In this document: piece by piece, positions 9,191 through 16,834 of the stretch
Layout of the letters: each line of letters opens with the position of its first letter
Numbering within the stretch: the first letter of the stretch is position 1
Source: Bradyrhizobium paxllaeri
GTDB lineage: Bacteria > Pseudomonadota > Alphaproteobacteria > Rhizobiales > Xanthobacteraceae
Direction of reading: 5' to 3'
Assembly: GCF_001693515.2 (NCBI RefSeq)
Contig: NZ_CP042968.1
Location: forward strand, 6,138,001-6,202,000
Length of the DNA: 64,000 nucleotides
Made by a program: the position numbers and the translations under genes
The notes under the pieces: generated by a model
The model's input: the letters and a program-made list of their open reading frames with translations, nothing else
The model's database searches: none
What the model was told of the DNA's origin: nothing

Positions 9191-10390
9191 ATGAAGATCG
9201 CCTATCTGATTAACCATTATCCGGCTGTGAGCCACAGTTTCATTCGGCGCGAGATCCTGGCGCTCGAACGCCTGGGGCACGAGATCGTGCGAATATCGGT
9301 GCGGGGCTGGGACGATGCGCAGCGCGGTTCCGAAGATCAGCAGGAGCAGGCTCGCACGCGTTACGTCTTGCGCGGCGGCGCGGTGCCGCTGCTGGCCTCA
9401 TTTTTGCGGATCCTGGCAACCAACCCCGTCGGCCTGTTTCGCGCGTTCGTTCTGACGTTGAAGGTCGGCCTGCGGGCGGAACGCCCCCTCCCCGTTCATC
9501 TGATTTATTTGCTCGAAGCATGTCAGGTAGCCCTTTGGTTATGCAGCGAAAACGTGCATCACCTGCACGTTCATTTCGGAACCAATTCTGCCGAAGTCGC
9601 GATGCTTGTCGGCGAACTGGGCGGGCCGCCCTGGAGCTTCACCGCCCACGGACCTGAGGAATTCGACAAGCCGAAATTCATCTCGCTTCCCGAAAAAATC
9701 AGGCGGGCTCGCTTTGTCGTCGCGGTCAGTTCATTCGGGCGCAGTCAGCTGTTTCGCAATGTCCCCCACGGGTATTGGCCGAAGATAAAGGTGGTCCATT
9801 GCGGGCTTGAGCCAGCTTTCCATGAAACCGACGCCACCGCGCCGGCGGGCAGCGAACGACGATTGGTTTGCGTGGGGCGCTTGTGTGAACAGAAGGGGCA
9901 GCTGCTGCTGATCGAGGCAGCGCGGCTGCTGGCGGAGCGCGGGACAAAATTCGAACTGGTGCTCGCCGGCGATGGCGAAATGCGCGGCGAGATCGAGACG
10001 CTCGTCGCAAAATACAAGCTGGCTGGAATTGTGCGAATAACGGGCTGGATCAGCAGTGACGAGGTGCGGGCCGAAATTCTCGCAGCCCGCGCGCTGGTGT
10101 TGCCGAGCTTCGCCGAAGGTCTGCCGGTCGTCATCATGGAAGCCATGGCGCTCCGCAGACCGGTCATCAGCACGTTCGTCGCCGGCATCCCCGAACTGAT
10201 CGCACACGGTGAGCACGGTTGGCTGGTTCCTGCCGGCGACCTCGTGAGCCTGGCCACGGCAATGGAAGAATGCCTCGGCACCGCGCCGGAAGCGCTCACG
10301 CGAATGGGACAAAGTGCCCGCCAAAGGGCCTTGGAGCGCCATGATGTCGACAAGGAAGCAGCTAAGCTGATTGGGCTGATTAAAGCCTAG
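9191..10390 (+). CDS. Family 4 glycosyltransferase
   Basis: 399 aa. Two Rossmann-like halves typical of GT-B enzymes: the N-terminal half begins KIAYLINHYPAVSHSFIRRE, a motif common in exopolysaccharide GT4 proteins. The C-terminal half has LVCVGRLCEQKGQ, LVLAGDGEMR, and the nucleotide-sugar-binding block PSFAEGLPVVIMEAMA (the EGxPxxxxE signature). A retaining transferase acting in the cytoplasm on an EPS intermediate is expected. It opens an apparent plus-strand unit with the small secreted protein behind it, after 70 bases. Donor and acceptor unknown. Confidence 0.9.
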   Translation: MKIAYLINHYPAVSHSFIRREILALERLGHEIVRISVRGWDDAQRGSEDQQEQARTRYVLRGGAVPLLASFLRILATNPVGLFRAFVLTLKVGLRAERPLPVHLIYLLEACQVALWLCSENVHHLHVHFGTNSAEVAMLVGELGGPPWSFTAHGPEEFDKPKFISLPEKIRRARFVVAVSSFGRSQLFRNVPHGYWPKIKVVHCGLEPAFHETDATAPAGSERRLVCVGRLCEQKGQLLLIEAARLLAERGTKFELVLAGDGEMRGEIETLVAKYKLAGIVRITGWISSDEVRAEILAARALVLPSFAEGLPVVIMEAMALRRPVISTFVAGIPELIAHGEHGWLVPAGDLVSLATAMEECLGTAPEALTRMGQSARQRALERHDVDKEAAKLIGLIKA

Positions 10391-10460
10391 ACCGGGCGGT
10401 TGGGCCGACAAATTGCCGGCGACCCCGGTTGCGCCATACCTCATACTTCCAGGAAGTGAG

Positions 10461-10799
10461 ATGAGGATATCGCTTTCGCTGCTGGCGGTTGTGACGATGA
10501 TCGGCTCGCTGCAGCCGTCCGTTGGTCAGGTCAACATGCAGTATAGCGGCCGCTATGGCGGACAGTACGCCGGCCAGTATGGCGGGCAATTTAGCGGCCA
10601 GTACAGCGGGCAGTATTACGGACGCGGGAGCAGCGACCAGACCGCTTCGCCAAACGCGCTGGATAGAAAGCTTGATATAATTGGCGCTCCGGTCAATTCC
10701 GGTTCGTGCGGTCAACTCTACTATCCGTCACCTGGAACGGACTATGTAATGCACGATCGTCAGGGCGCCGCTGTTATTAGCGCGGCGCGTCTTCCCTGA
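10461..10799 (+). CDS. Small secreted Gly/Gln/Tyr repeat protein
   Basis: 112 aa from the ATG at 10461, preceded by AGGAAGTGAG. A signal peptide (residues 1-22) is followed by about seven tandem tetrapeptide-like units of the form [YF]-[SGA]-G-[RQ] (SGRYGGQYAGQYGGQFSGQY). After that come a linker and a C-terminal segment with one Cys (GSCGQLYYPSPGTDYVM). The repeat resembles low-complexity adhesive or amyloid-like surface proteins, but no family is recognised. Nothing suggests PEP-CTERM sorting. Confidence 0.65.
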   Translation: MRISLSLLAVVTMIGSLQPSVGQVNMQYSGRYGGQYAGQYGGQFSGQYSGQYYGRGSSDQTASPNALDRKLDIIGAPVNSGSCGQLYYPSPGTDYVMHDRQGAAVISAARLP

Positions 10800-10827
10800 T
10801 CGGCTCCTGACCGCATTAGCGAACAGC

Positions 10828-10852
10828 AAAAGACCGCCGTGGGCGGTCTTGG
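10828..10852. terminator. Hairpin, probable bidirectional terminator
   Basis: A 9-bp perfect stem, AAGACCGCC (10830-10838) with GGCGGTCTT (10842-10850), and a 3-base loop. The T-tract is weak in both directions (TT plus later T on plus; TTTTGC on minus). It sits 30 bases after the stop of the repeat protein. Confidence 0.5.
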
Positions 10853-10859
10853 CATTTGT

Positions 10860-11142
10860 GAACTTCGTCAGACCCGCACAGGCCGTCGCAGAGCCGACGT
10901 CTTTCCGGTGATCCAGCCGGTTCGGCGTCCAGTTATCGATGCTCGAAGCAAGCGGATTGGTGACGGGGAATCCGTAGATGTATTTCGGAAGCCGAGTTGC
11001 TGATCACGGTGCAGAAATCCGTGTTGCCGGGCCCCGCGGCTTCGATGACTTCAAAGTCCGAACTCGAAACAACGGCCGCCTTTGCCGAATTCAACGAACA
11101 GAAACCGATCAATAATCCGATCGCAAACGTCCAAGCCGCGAT
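10860..11142 (-). pseudogene. Frameshifted remnant of a secreted protein gene
   Basis: Read on the minus strand from 11142, one frame gives a signal-peptide-like stretch (WTFAIGLLIGFCSLNSAKA) and the start of a mature protein (SDFEVIEAAGPGNTDFCTV). Around 10985-10995 the sensible reading jumps to another frame, which continues YIYGFPVTNPLASSIDNW. The first frame stops at 10933. There is no good start codon and no C-terminal sorting signal before the 10.83-kb hairpin. I read this as a decayed gene, possibly once a PEP-CTERM-type protein given its position next to one. The evidence is by eye only. Confidence 0.4.
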
Positions 11143-11197
11143 CTATTCGAATTGGATATCCAGGCGGGCACAATCGAGCCAAAGGGCAGCCAAAAGG

Positions 11198-11872
11198 CTA
11201 GCCCACAGCAATTGCGCCGCTCCGCCGCGAACGCCGGTAGCCAACAAGCCCCAATCCGGCAAAGCCGAGAATCAACATCGCCCAAGTCGAAACCTCGGGA
11301 ATTGCCGACACGGCGATGCCAAATCTGACATTGTTCAGAGAAAGGCTTTCGGTTCCCGACGTAACCAGGACCTCCGTGAAGGGCGTGGTATCCGTGATGC
11401 CGAAGAAGTTGCTCGTTGCAAAACCGCTAGCCGTGCTGCTCTTGGTGACGGTATTTCCGTTGGAAAGAAGGAAGGTTACATCGTAGTCGTCAAACGTACC
11501 GAAATCGAAAGAGAATGAAGTCACCGGCCCCGCCAGGGTGATCTTGATGTTGACCAGATCAAAACCAAGTTGCTGCACGGTGAGCGCAGCTGGGAGGCCA
11601 CTTAAGATCGGGCCAACGTTGAAAAAGCCACCACTATACGTTGTCAGATCTGACGAGAACGTCACGCCATCATAGGTGACGCTGTTACCTGGAAAACTAT
11701 CAAATCCGCTAGACGAAGACGGATTGGGGATAGTGATCGTCGTCTTGCCGGCCGTTGCGGCGTTCCATGACGAGAGATCTGCGTAAGGGACCAAACCGGC
11801 GTCCGCATTGACCGTACCAGCAAACAATATCAGCGCCGCCCCTAAGGCAGCCGGGCTCATCTTCATGAACAT
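11198..11872 (-). CDS. PEP-CTERM sorting domain protein (PEV variant)
   Basis: 224 aa from the ATG at 11872 (AGGA about 6 bases upstream; further ATGs follow two and four codons later). It has a signal peptide to about residue 24 (ends NADA). The body is rich in Ser/Thr/Gly/Phe and resembles secreted beta-sandwich proteins. The C-terminal sorting signal reads IPEVSTW, then a hydrophobic helix and GYRRSRR. The third position of the hallmark motif is Val rather than Pro. Likely an exosortase substrate. The monocistronic layout and a degraded neighbour gene on the same strand suggest this site once held several surface-protein genes. Confidence 0.88.
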   Translation of the reverse strand: MFMKMSPAALGAALILFAGTVNADAGLVPYADLSSWNAATAGKTTITIPNPSSSSGFDSFPGNSVTYDGVTFSSDLTTYSGGFFNVGPILSGLPAALTVQQLGFDLVNIKITLAGPVTSFSFDFGTFDDYDVTFLLSNGNTVTKSSTASGFATSNFFGITDTTPFTEVLVTSGTESLSLNNVRFGIAVSAIPEVSTWAMLILGFAGLGLVGYRRSRRSGAIAVG

Positions 11873-12115
11873 CAAGGTTCCTGAAATTTTTGTGTGAAAA
11901 CGAACGCGGCACTGATTCGTGGCTCAATAATAGCGGAAACGGGTAGTCACCGGAAAGGAATTAAACCTTAATTGGAAAGTGGTGTGACAACACGGCACGG
12001 ACCTTTATTCAAAACTCAACGTTTATTTGGTCCTCCGCAAGTGGGCCGGGAATTATGCGCTTGCTACTGGCGGACCGGCCCTGAGTGCATCTCCACGCCG
12101 ACGATGGGTTCGGTC

Positions 12116-12796
12116 CTACATTTCGTGGCCACGCACTTCCAGATACTCGCGGGCCCCGCCGGAGCGGTCATCCTCAAATACCCCTATAACCAGGCGTCCC
12201 GTCTTCCAGGCCAGTCCGTCCAGATTGGTCTTGTACTTGCCTGCGATCGGCGCGCGCGCGTCTGCATGGTGGCCGTGTACGACGTATCGACGCCCGTGTC
12301 CGATGTCGGCATCGCGGGGATAACGCTTCCACAGCAACGTTTCCTCGTTCTGCTGGTCGAGCGGAGCTTTCGGATCGACCGCAGCATGAACGAATACTCT
12401 GTGCCGATCGACATGCATCAGCGGAAGATTGACCATCCAGTCCAGATGATCGACCGGGATCGCTCGCAGATCGGGAAGCGCCGGGCTTTGGCCATATGAC
12501 GCCAGCGTCTCGCCTCCCCCGTTCCTGAGCCACCAGTCGAGTTCGGCCCTGTTCTCGCAGACCGCACACATCATGGCTTCGTGGTTGCCCTTCAGATTGA
12601 CGACCTTCGACTCGTCCGGTCTCCAATTCATGAGACGCTCGATGACCTGCCTGCTCTGCGGCCCACGGTCGATGTAATCGCCCAGGGTTATGATCGTGGA
12701 AGCCGTCCCCTCTGCATGCCGCATAACCGCATCAATGGCGCGATCGAGGAGATCCAGTCGGCCATGAAGGTCGGGTATGGCGTACGTTCGGCTCAC
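12116..12796 (-). CDS. PPP-family metallophosphatase (serine/threonine phosphatase-like)
   Basis: 226 aa from the GTG at 12796, where similar proteins usually begin (SRTYAIPDLHGR); the frame is open 31 codons further upstream without a clear start. All metal and catalytic motifs are present in order: DLHG, GDYIDRGP, GNHE, a mid-protein FVHAAVD histidine, and VVHGHH. These bind two metals and hydrolyse phosphoesters. Related bacterial enzymes dephosphorylate proteins or small molecules. It directly follows the exosortase gene on the same strand. The locus encodes a tyrosine autokinase but no obvious low-molecular-weight tyrosine phosphatase, so a role opposite that kinase is conceivable but unproven. 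Confidence 0.85.
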   Translation of the reverse strand: MSRTYAIPDLHGRLDLLDRAIDAVMRHAEGTASTIITLGDYIDRGPQSRQVIERLMNWRPDESKVVNLKGNHEAMMCAVCENRAELDWWLRNGGGETLASYGQSPALPDLRAIPVDHLDWMVNLPLMHVDRHRVFVHAAVDPKAPLDQQNEETLLWKRYPRDADIGHGRRYVVHGHHADARAPIAGKYKTNLDGLAWKTGRLVIGVFEDDRSGGAREYLEVRGHEM

Positions 12797-12935
12797 GGCA
12801 ACCTTGGTCAAGAGCTGGCCCTGAAGGGAAACGAGCTTAGCAAGTGTTGCACAAACCAGCCACCTCACGGAAAGCGCCTGCAAGAGCAAGCGCGCTGGCG
12901 GCCGATTTCACGAGGGGCCGTGCAGGTGATCGAGC

Positions 12936-13847
12936 TTAAGCGGACATCGCCGGAGCGGCGCGGTTGCGGACACGGCGCGCGAGCGCAAAACAAAGGCCCA
13001 GAAAGGCATCGAACACGAACAGCAGAAGAACCGCGACGACGAAAAGGCCGATGCCGGTGAGATCGTGCAGCATCCCTTCGAGCATGTCAGGTCCCAGGTA
13101 GTACGCGATCAGAACCAGTGCGAAAACGCGAAAGAAATTTGCTATGATGGTAATGGGTATGATCGCCGCGAGAAGTAACAGGCTGCGAATTTTCTCCTGC
13201 CAGCGAAACGCATAGGCGTAAAAAACGCCGATCGCGGACAATGCAAAAATCGAATTCATCCCGGAACAGGCGTCCTTTACCAGGAGCTGATAAGTTCCGA
13301 TCATGATCATGACGCCATTCTGAGCAACCGGAAAACCCGTCGCATACAGGACGTTGGTAACGACGTTCGAAATAAAGACCTTCAGCGGAACCGTAGCGGC
13401 GTCCACCAGCCAGTCGGGCATCGGCACGGCAAAGATCAGGAAGCCAATCGGAAACGCGAGTACCCGCAGAGCGGGCCATCCGGCCGAAATCAGGACACAT
13501 CCGACGATGACGGGAATCAGGGAGAAAGTCTCAAATGTAACCAACCCCTGCTGGATGCGGGCCAGATAGAGCAGAATCAGGCCAGCCAGGAGAGCAATCC
13601 ATCCCATAACGGGAGCCGGAGAAACTTCAACAGCCCGCAGCTTCTCACGCGATTGCCAGACCAGCCAGAGCGAGGCCACAATGATGAGCGGTCCGTGGCC
13701 CTCCTGCTCCGTCTGCCAGGGTCCATCGATCAAACTGAGAACGGTCTGGGCATAGGCGCCGATCACTGAGGCGCCAAGCAGCGCCGGCCATAGAAAAGGG
13801 CCGAGAAAACCTGCCTTCGCCGATGGCATTACTTGCGAATATGTCAT
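12936..13847 (-). CDS. Exosortase (EpsH family; XrtB/XrtV-like)
   Basis: 303 aa from the ATG at 13847 (a TTG 7 codons upstream is also open). It is an integral membrane protein with about eight hydrophobic helices. The exosortase triad is visible: Cys194 in KDACSGMNSIF, Arg240 in ANFFRV, His261 in LHDLTG. Exosortases are cysteine transpeptidase-like enzymes that cut PEP-CTERM signals and attach the protein to a cell-surface acceptor. The C-terminus (LHDLTGIGLFVVAVLLLF) and the separately encoded EpsI and EpsD-like partners recall the B- or V-type enzymes rather than EpsI-fused forms. Subtype needs profile scores. The likely substrates are the PEP-CTERM proteins in this window. Confidence 0.92.
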   Translation of the reverse strand: MTYSQVMPSAKAGFLGPFLWPALLGASVIGAYAQTVLSLIDGPWQTEQEGHGPLIIVASLWLVWQSREKLRAVEVSPAPVMGWIALLAGLILLYLARIQQGLVTFETFSLIPVIVGCVLISAGWPALRVLAFPIGFLIFAVPMPDWLVDAATVPLKVFISNVVTNVLYATGFPVAQNGVMIMIGTYQLLVKDACSGMNSIFALSAIGVFYAYAFRWQEKIRSLLLLAAIIPITIIANFFRVFALVLIAYYLGPDMLEGMLHDLTGIGLFVVAVLLLFVFDAFLGLCFALARRVRNRAAPAMSA

Positions 13848-13907
13848 TTCAATACCAACGGGTTCCAAAACTCAGTTTACTGATAGCATTATAAAGGAAC
13901 AAGCCGC

Positions 13908-14129
13908 TTATCTCCGGGCTATCAGAACCGCATAACCAGCGCCAGCAAGAATCAAGACCAGCGCAAGGTAGAACGAACCTGCATTTCCGACCTGGTTCGC
14001 GACGGCGAACACGATACCGGCCAGCATAAAGTGCAACAACGTCCGATTGTCCCGCTCGGTGAACTGGAAGAACGCGATCACCAGGGCCACGAAACAGGTA
14101 ACCGTCAACACATCAAAAAATGTTGTCAT
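13908..14129 (-). CDS. Small membrane protein of the exosortase locus (XrtV accessory-like)
   Basis: 73 aa, three hydrophobic segments: residues about 5-22, 30-45 and 50-70. The sequence pattern (start MTTFFDVLTVTCFVALVIAF, then FAVANQVGN, then a last helix ending near ARR) resembles from memory the short 'XrtV sorting system accessory protein' family. It lies 39 bases upstream of the exosortase on the same strand, and 70 bases after the EpsD-like gene, so the three probably form one operon. Role in sorting unknown. Identification is by resemblance and position. Confidence 0.65.
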   Translation of the reverse strand: MTTFFDVLTVTCFVALVIAFFQFTERDNRTLLHFMLAGIVFAVANQVGNAGSFYLALVLILAGAGYAVLIARR

Positions 14130-14199
14130 TTCACATCGATATCGCGTTGAGAAACTGTTGGGCCAGAAACTCCTGGGCCATTGCGATCAGATCCCGTGC

Positions 14200-15072
14200 T
14201 CAATTTTTCTTGCCGTCGCCCGGCTGCACGATCTTTGCGTAATCACCTTCATATTTTGCTTCGAGATTCGCGGAATAGGCCGCAATTCCCATTTCGGCTT
14301 TGACTGCGTCCGCGCGCATCAATTGCCGCGCCAGATTGACCGCAGCCTCGCCTTCAAGCGGACGCAGCTCCTCACCCTTGACCTTGAAGAACATGCCGTT
14401 CTGGCCAGAGCGAACGAAGAACACATCGTCCGCCTTCTTGGCCTCGATCAATCCGTAAAACTCCGGCGGCAAATCGCCGCTGTTCAGCGCGCCCATTTGT
14501 CGGCCGTGGGGGATGCCGGCTGCAGTGAGCTTCTGGTCGATCTCGTCGAGCGATTTGGCACCTTTGTTCGCTTCGACGAAGGACTGCGTGGACGGCCCGA
14601 TTGGAAATGCGATCTGTTCAACGCTGAGCAGCTTTCTGCCGGCGAATTTCGCCGGGTTGTTGGCGATGTACCTGTCGATATCCGCCTTGCCCGGCGCCTT
14701 GGCCGCCGCTGTTCGCTGCAGATACGCATTCTCGAGGATCTGTTCGCGCGATCTCAGCAAGTCCAGCAGCACGCCTGGTTCGCGATCGAGCTTAGCCGCC
14801 ATAGCCTGACGGAGCAGATATTTGCGCACGACCAGTTCACCCAGGACGCGTTTGACGATCTCGGGCTCCTTCTGTTTGTCCGGCGTCACATTCGCCCAGC
14901 GAAACTCGTTCTCAAGCTCCTGGATGGTTACGACTTCGTCGCCGACTCGTGCAACGACCTGTCCTTTGGAAGCGGCCGGCTGATCGCTTTTCTTGCCGCA
15001 CCCGGCCAAGGCGATCGCGCAACAGGCGAGCAAAACCGCTGGCCGAGCGATCTTGATGGACATACCCTTCAT
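14200..15072 (-). CDS. epsD: EpsD-family peptidyl-prolyl isomerase-like lipoprotein
   Basis: 290 aa from the ATG at 15072, chosen for its GGAG seven bases upstream. The lipoprotein signal ends LAGC (lipid-bearing Cys25). An SurA/PpiC-like N-terminal helical region follows (VVARVGDEVVTIQELENEF, then RKYLLRQAMAAKLDREP). After it comes a degenerate parvulin-like stretch (SVEQIAFPIG through FFKVKGEELRPLEGEA). EpsD-family proteins occur beside exosortases in EPS loci and probably act as periplasmic chaperones for sorted proteins or export components. First gene of the minus-strand operon with the accessory protein and exosortase. Isomerase activity is doubtful because the parvulin core is eroded. 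Confidence 0.8.
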   Translation of the reverse strand: MKGMSIKIARPAVLLACCAIALAGCGKKSDQPAASKGQVVARVGDEVVTIQELENEFRWANVTPDKQKEPEIVKRVLGELVVRKYLLRQAMAAKLDREPGVLLDLLRSREQILENAYLQRTAAAKAPGKADIDRYIANNPAKFAGRKLLSVEQIAFPIGPSTQSFVEANKGAKSLDEIDQKLTAAGIPHGRQMGALNSGDLPPEFYGLIEAKKADDVFFVRSGQNGMFFKVKGEELRPLEGEAAVNLARQLMRADAVKAEMGIAAYSANLEAKYEGDYAKIVQPGDGKKN

Positions 15073-15320
15073 CCAGGAACTCCGTGCAACCAAATAGGCC
15101 AAGAATCAAAATACAACGGGCCAGCCGTTCAGATGTCAGTACGACTAACGAGCCTGCCGCGCCGGGTCGAGCCCCTAACGCTTTTCCGCTGCCATTTCCG
15201 TTATTTATGTTAATTTCGTTCAGTGAACCAATTATCTCTTTCTTTTGACTGCAAATAAGCGGGTTGGAGTATATCCTTAGCCCAGACAGCTGATCCAATT
15301 AACTCTTTAAAGGATTGTGC

Positions 15321-16031
15321 GTGACTTCAATGAAATACCCTCGAATTCAGATCGTATTGGCATGTATTGCAATTGTGGGATGTGCGGTGCTTGCGACCGT
15401 GCTGGCACCCCGCCAACTGATGGCCCGGACATCGGCCTCCCCCAGCCTTGAAACCGTCATTCCCCGAAAGTTCGGAACCTGGACGCTGGTTCCGGAAATC
15501 AGCCCGGTCCGGCCGGCAGATCCCGACGCGTACGTTCAGCCGGACCCGCTCGCCGGAAAGATCTACAGCCAGGAAGTTGGTCGAGGCTATACGGACGGAC
15601 ACGGCAATATCGTCATGTTGATGGTCGCGTACGGTCCGGTGCAGAATTACAGGCTGAAGTCTCACCGCCCGGAGATTTGCTATACGGCCAACGGGTTCCG
15701 GATTTCGGAAAAAGCGGATGGCGCAGTCAGCTATCGCAACGGCGTCCAGCCTATCAAGATGACTCGACTGATTGCATCAAGGGAGTCGCGATTCGAACCG
15801 GTCACTTACTGGCTGCGGGTCGGCAATGATATTGCCAACGGCGTCGTCGATCATCAGCTGAGCCGGTTGAAGTATGGCTTGCGTGGAATCATTCCCGATG
15901 GTGCCTTGATCAGAGTCTCCACGATCGGCCTGCCGAAGGATGTGTCGTTCAAGCTCCAGGACCAATTTATCCGCGACCTTCTTGCCGCCATTCCGCCTCA
16001 AGAACTCAGGTTCTTTACCGGCGCGAGCTGA
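15321..16031 (+). CDS. epsI: Exosortase-associated protein EpsI
   Basis: 236 aa from the GTG at 15321, six bases after AAAGGA; a TTG at 15315 and ATG at 15330 are alternatives. One N-terminal membrane anchor (about residues 8-30), then a periplasmic domain with the EpsI hallmark HRPEICYTANGF and a late block YWLRVGNDIANGVVDHQLSRLKYGLRG. EpsI is found with exosortases, either fused to their C-terminus or, as here, separate; its exact role in sorting or acceptor chemistry is unresolved. It is divergent from the epsD-exosortase operon and followed after 9 bases by a trypsin-like protease gene. Confidence 0.9.
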   Translation: MTSMKYPRIQIVLACIAIVGCAVLATVLAPRQLMARTSASPSLETVIPRKFGTWTLVPEISPVRPADPDAYVQPDPLAGKIYSQEVGRGYTDGHGNIVMLMVAYGPVQNYRLKSHRPEICYTANGFRISEKADGAVSYRNGVQPIKMTRLIASRESRFEPVTYWLRVGNDIANGVVDHQLSRLKYGLRGIIPDGALIRVSTIGLPKDVSFKLQDQFIRDLLAAIPPQELRFFTGAS

Positions 16032-16040
16032 TGGTCGGGC

Positions 16041-16766
16041 GTGCAAACCTGGCAGGTGATTTTGTCGTTCGCTCGACTTAACGCGAAGCTGCTGCGCGCA
16101 CCATTATTCCGTGGCGCACTTCTTCTGACGACACTGTGGCAGCCGGCATGCGCGCAGGGCGCTGACGATACGCTGTTGCCCTACGCGGTGAGCATTCATC
16201 AAACGCCGATGCAGAGCTGGGGACCAGGGGCTGGCATCTATCTCGGAAAAGGCCTGTTCATTACGGCAGCGCATGTCGCCGGCCGGAGCTGGCTAACGCG
16301 CCCCAAAATCGCAATTGCCGGATTGGAATATCCTACCCGCGTCATCAAGGAAGGCAGTTTCGAAGGAACGGATCTCACGTTGCTGTCGGTCGAGGAAGAG
16401 CTTCTTCCGGTGCGCTTGCGACTTCGGCGAAACTCGATTTGCACCGATCCGCCTAGGCCCGGACAAGAGGTCGTCACCATTGTGCCAGGCTCCGCCGTGC
16501 GCTCCCACATCCTCGCGCCCGATCGGCTGCCGATCGGAACCCGCAGCCGGTTCAGCACAGTCATCGCCGATGTGGCTCGCACCGGCAATTCCGGATCGGG
16601 AGTGTTCGATGTCAAACGTAAATGCCTGCTCGGCATAATGAGCCGGAAAATTTCGCAATCATATTCTCGACCTGGTACCAGAAAGACGGAAACACGTGAT
16701 ATTGCCAAATACTTTGTTCCGGCCTCAGAAATTGCGGCCTTCTTACCCGTCCATTTGCAACTCTAG
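16041..16766 (+). CDS. Trypsin-like secreted serine protease
   Basis: 241 aa; GTG start 9 bases after epsI. A signal or anchor segment (residues about 14-39) ends QPACAQG. The chymotrypsin-fold triad is readable: His78 (ITAAHVAG), Asp111 (GTDLTLL), Ser184 (TGNSGSGVFD). The Ser block has GNSGSG rather than GDSGGP, as in DegP/V8-like bacterial members, but there is no PDZ domain. Acting in the periplasm or outside, it may process EPS-locus proteins. Tight linkage to epsI implies co-transcription and suggests a role tied to the sorting system, which I infer only from position. Confidence 0.8.
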   Translation: MQTWQVILSFARLNAKLLRAPLFRGALLLTTLWQPACAQGADDTLLPYAVSIHQTPMQSWGPGAGIYLGKGLFITAAHVAGRSWLTRPKIAIAGLEYPTRVIKEGSFEGTDLTLLSVEEELLPVRLRLRRNSICTDPPRPGQEVVTIVPGSAVRSHILAPDRLPIGTRSRFSTVIADVARTGNSGSGVFDVKRKCLLGIMSRKISQSYSRPGTRKTETRDIAKYFVPASEIAAFLPVHLQL

Positions 16767-16834
16767 TCGCACCTTCTTGACTCTGTCGATCGATCGATCG
16801 CGCGTCAGCGCGTTGGAAGAAGGTTGAGGCTGGC

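Noticed and set aside
10997..11518. A 173-codon plus-strand frame
   Set aside because: Antisense to a clear PEP-CTERM gene, low-quality composition.
14047..15213. A 388-codon plus-strand frame over the EpsD-like gene
   Set aside because: Shadow of the lipoprotein gene; no domain or start signal.
16787..16802. CGAT tandem run before gmd
   Set aside because: Only about three and a half units; too short to claim a functional repeat.
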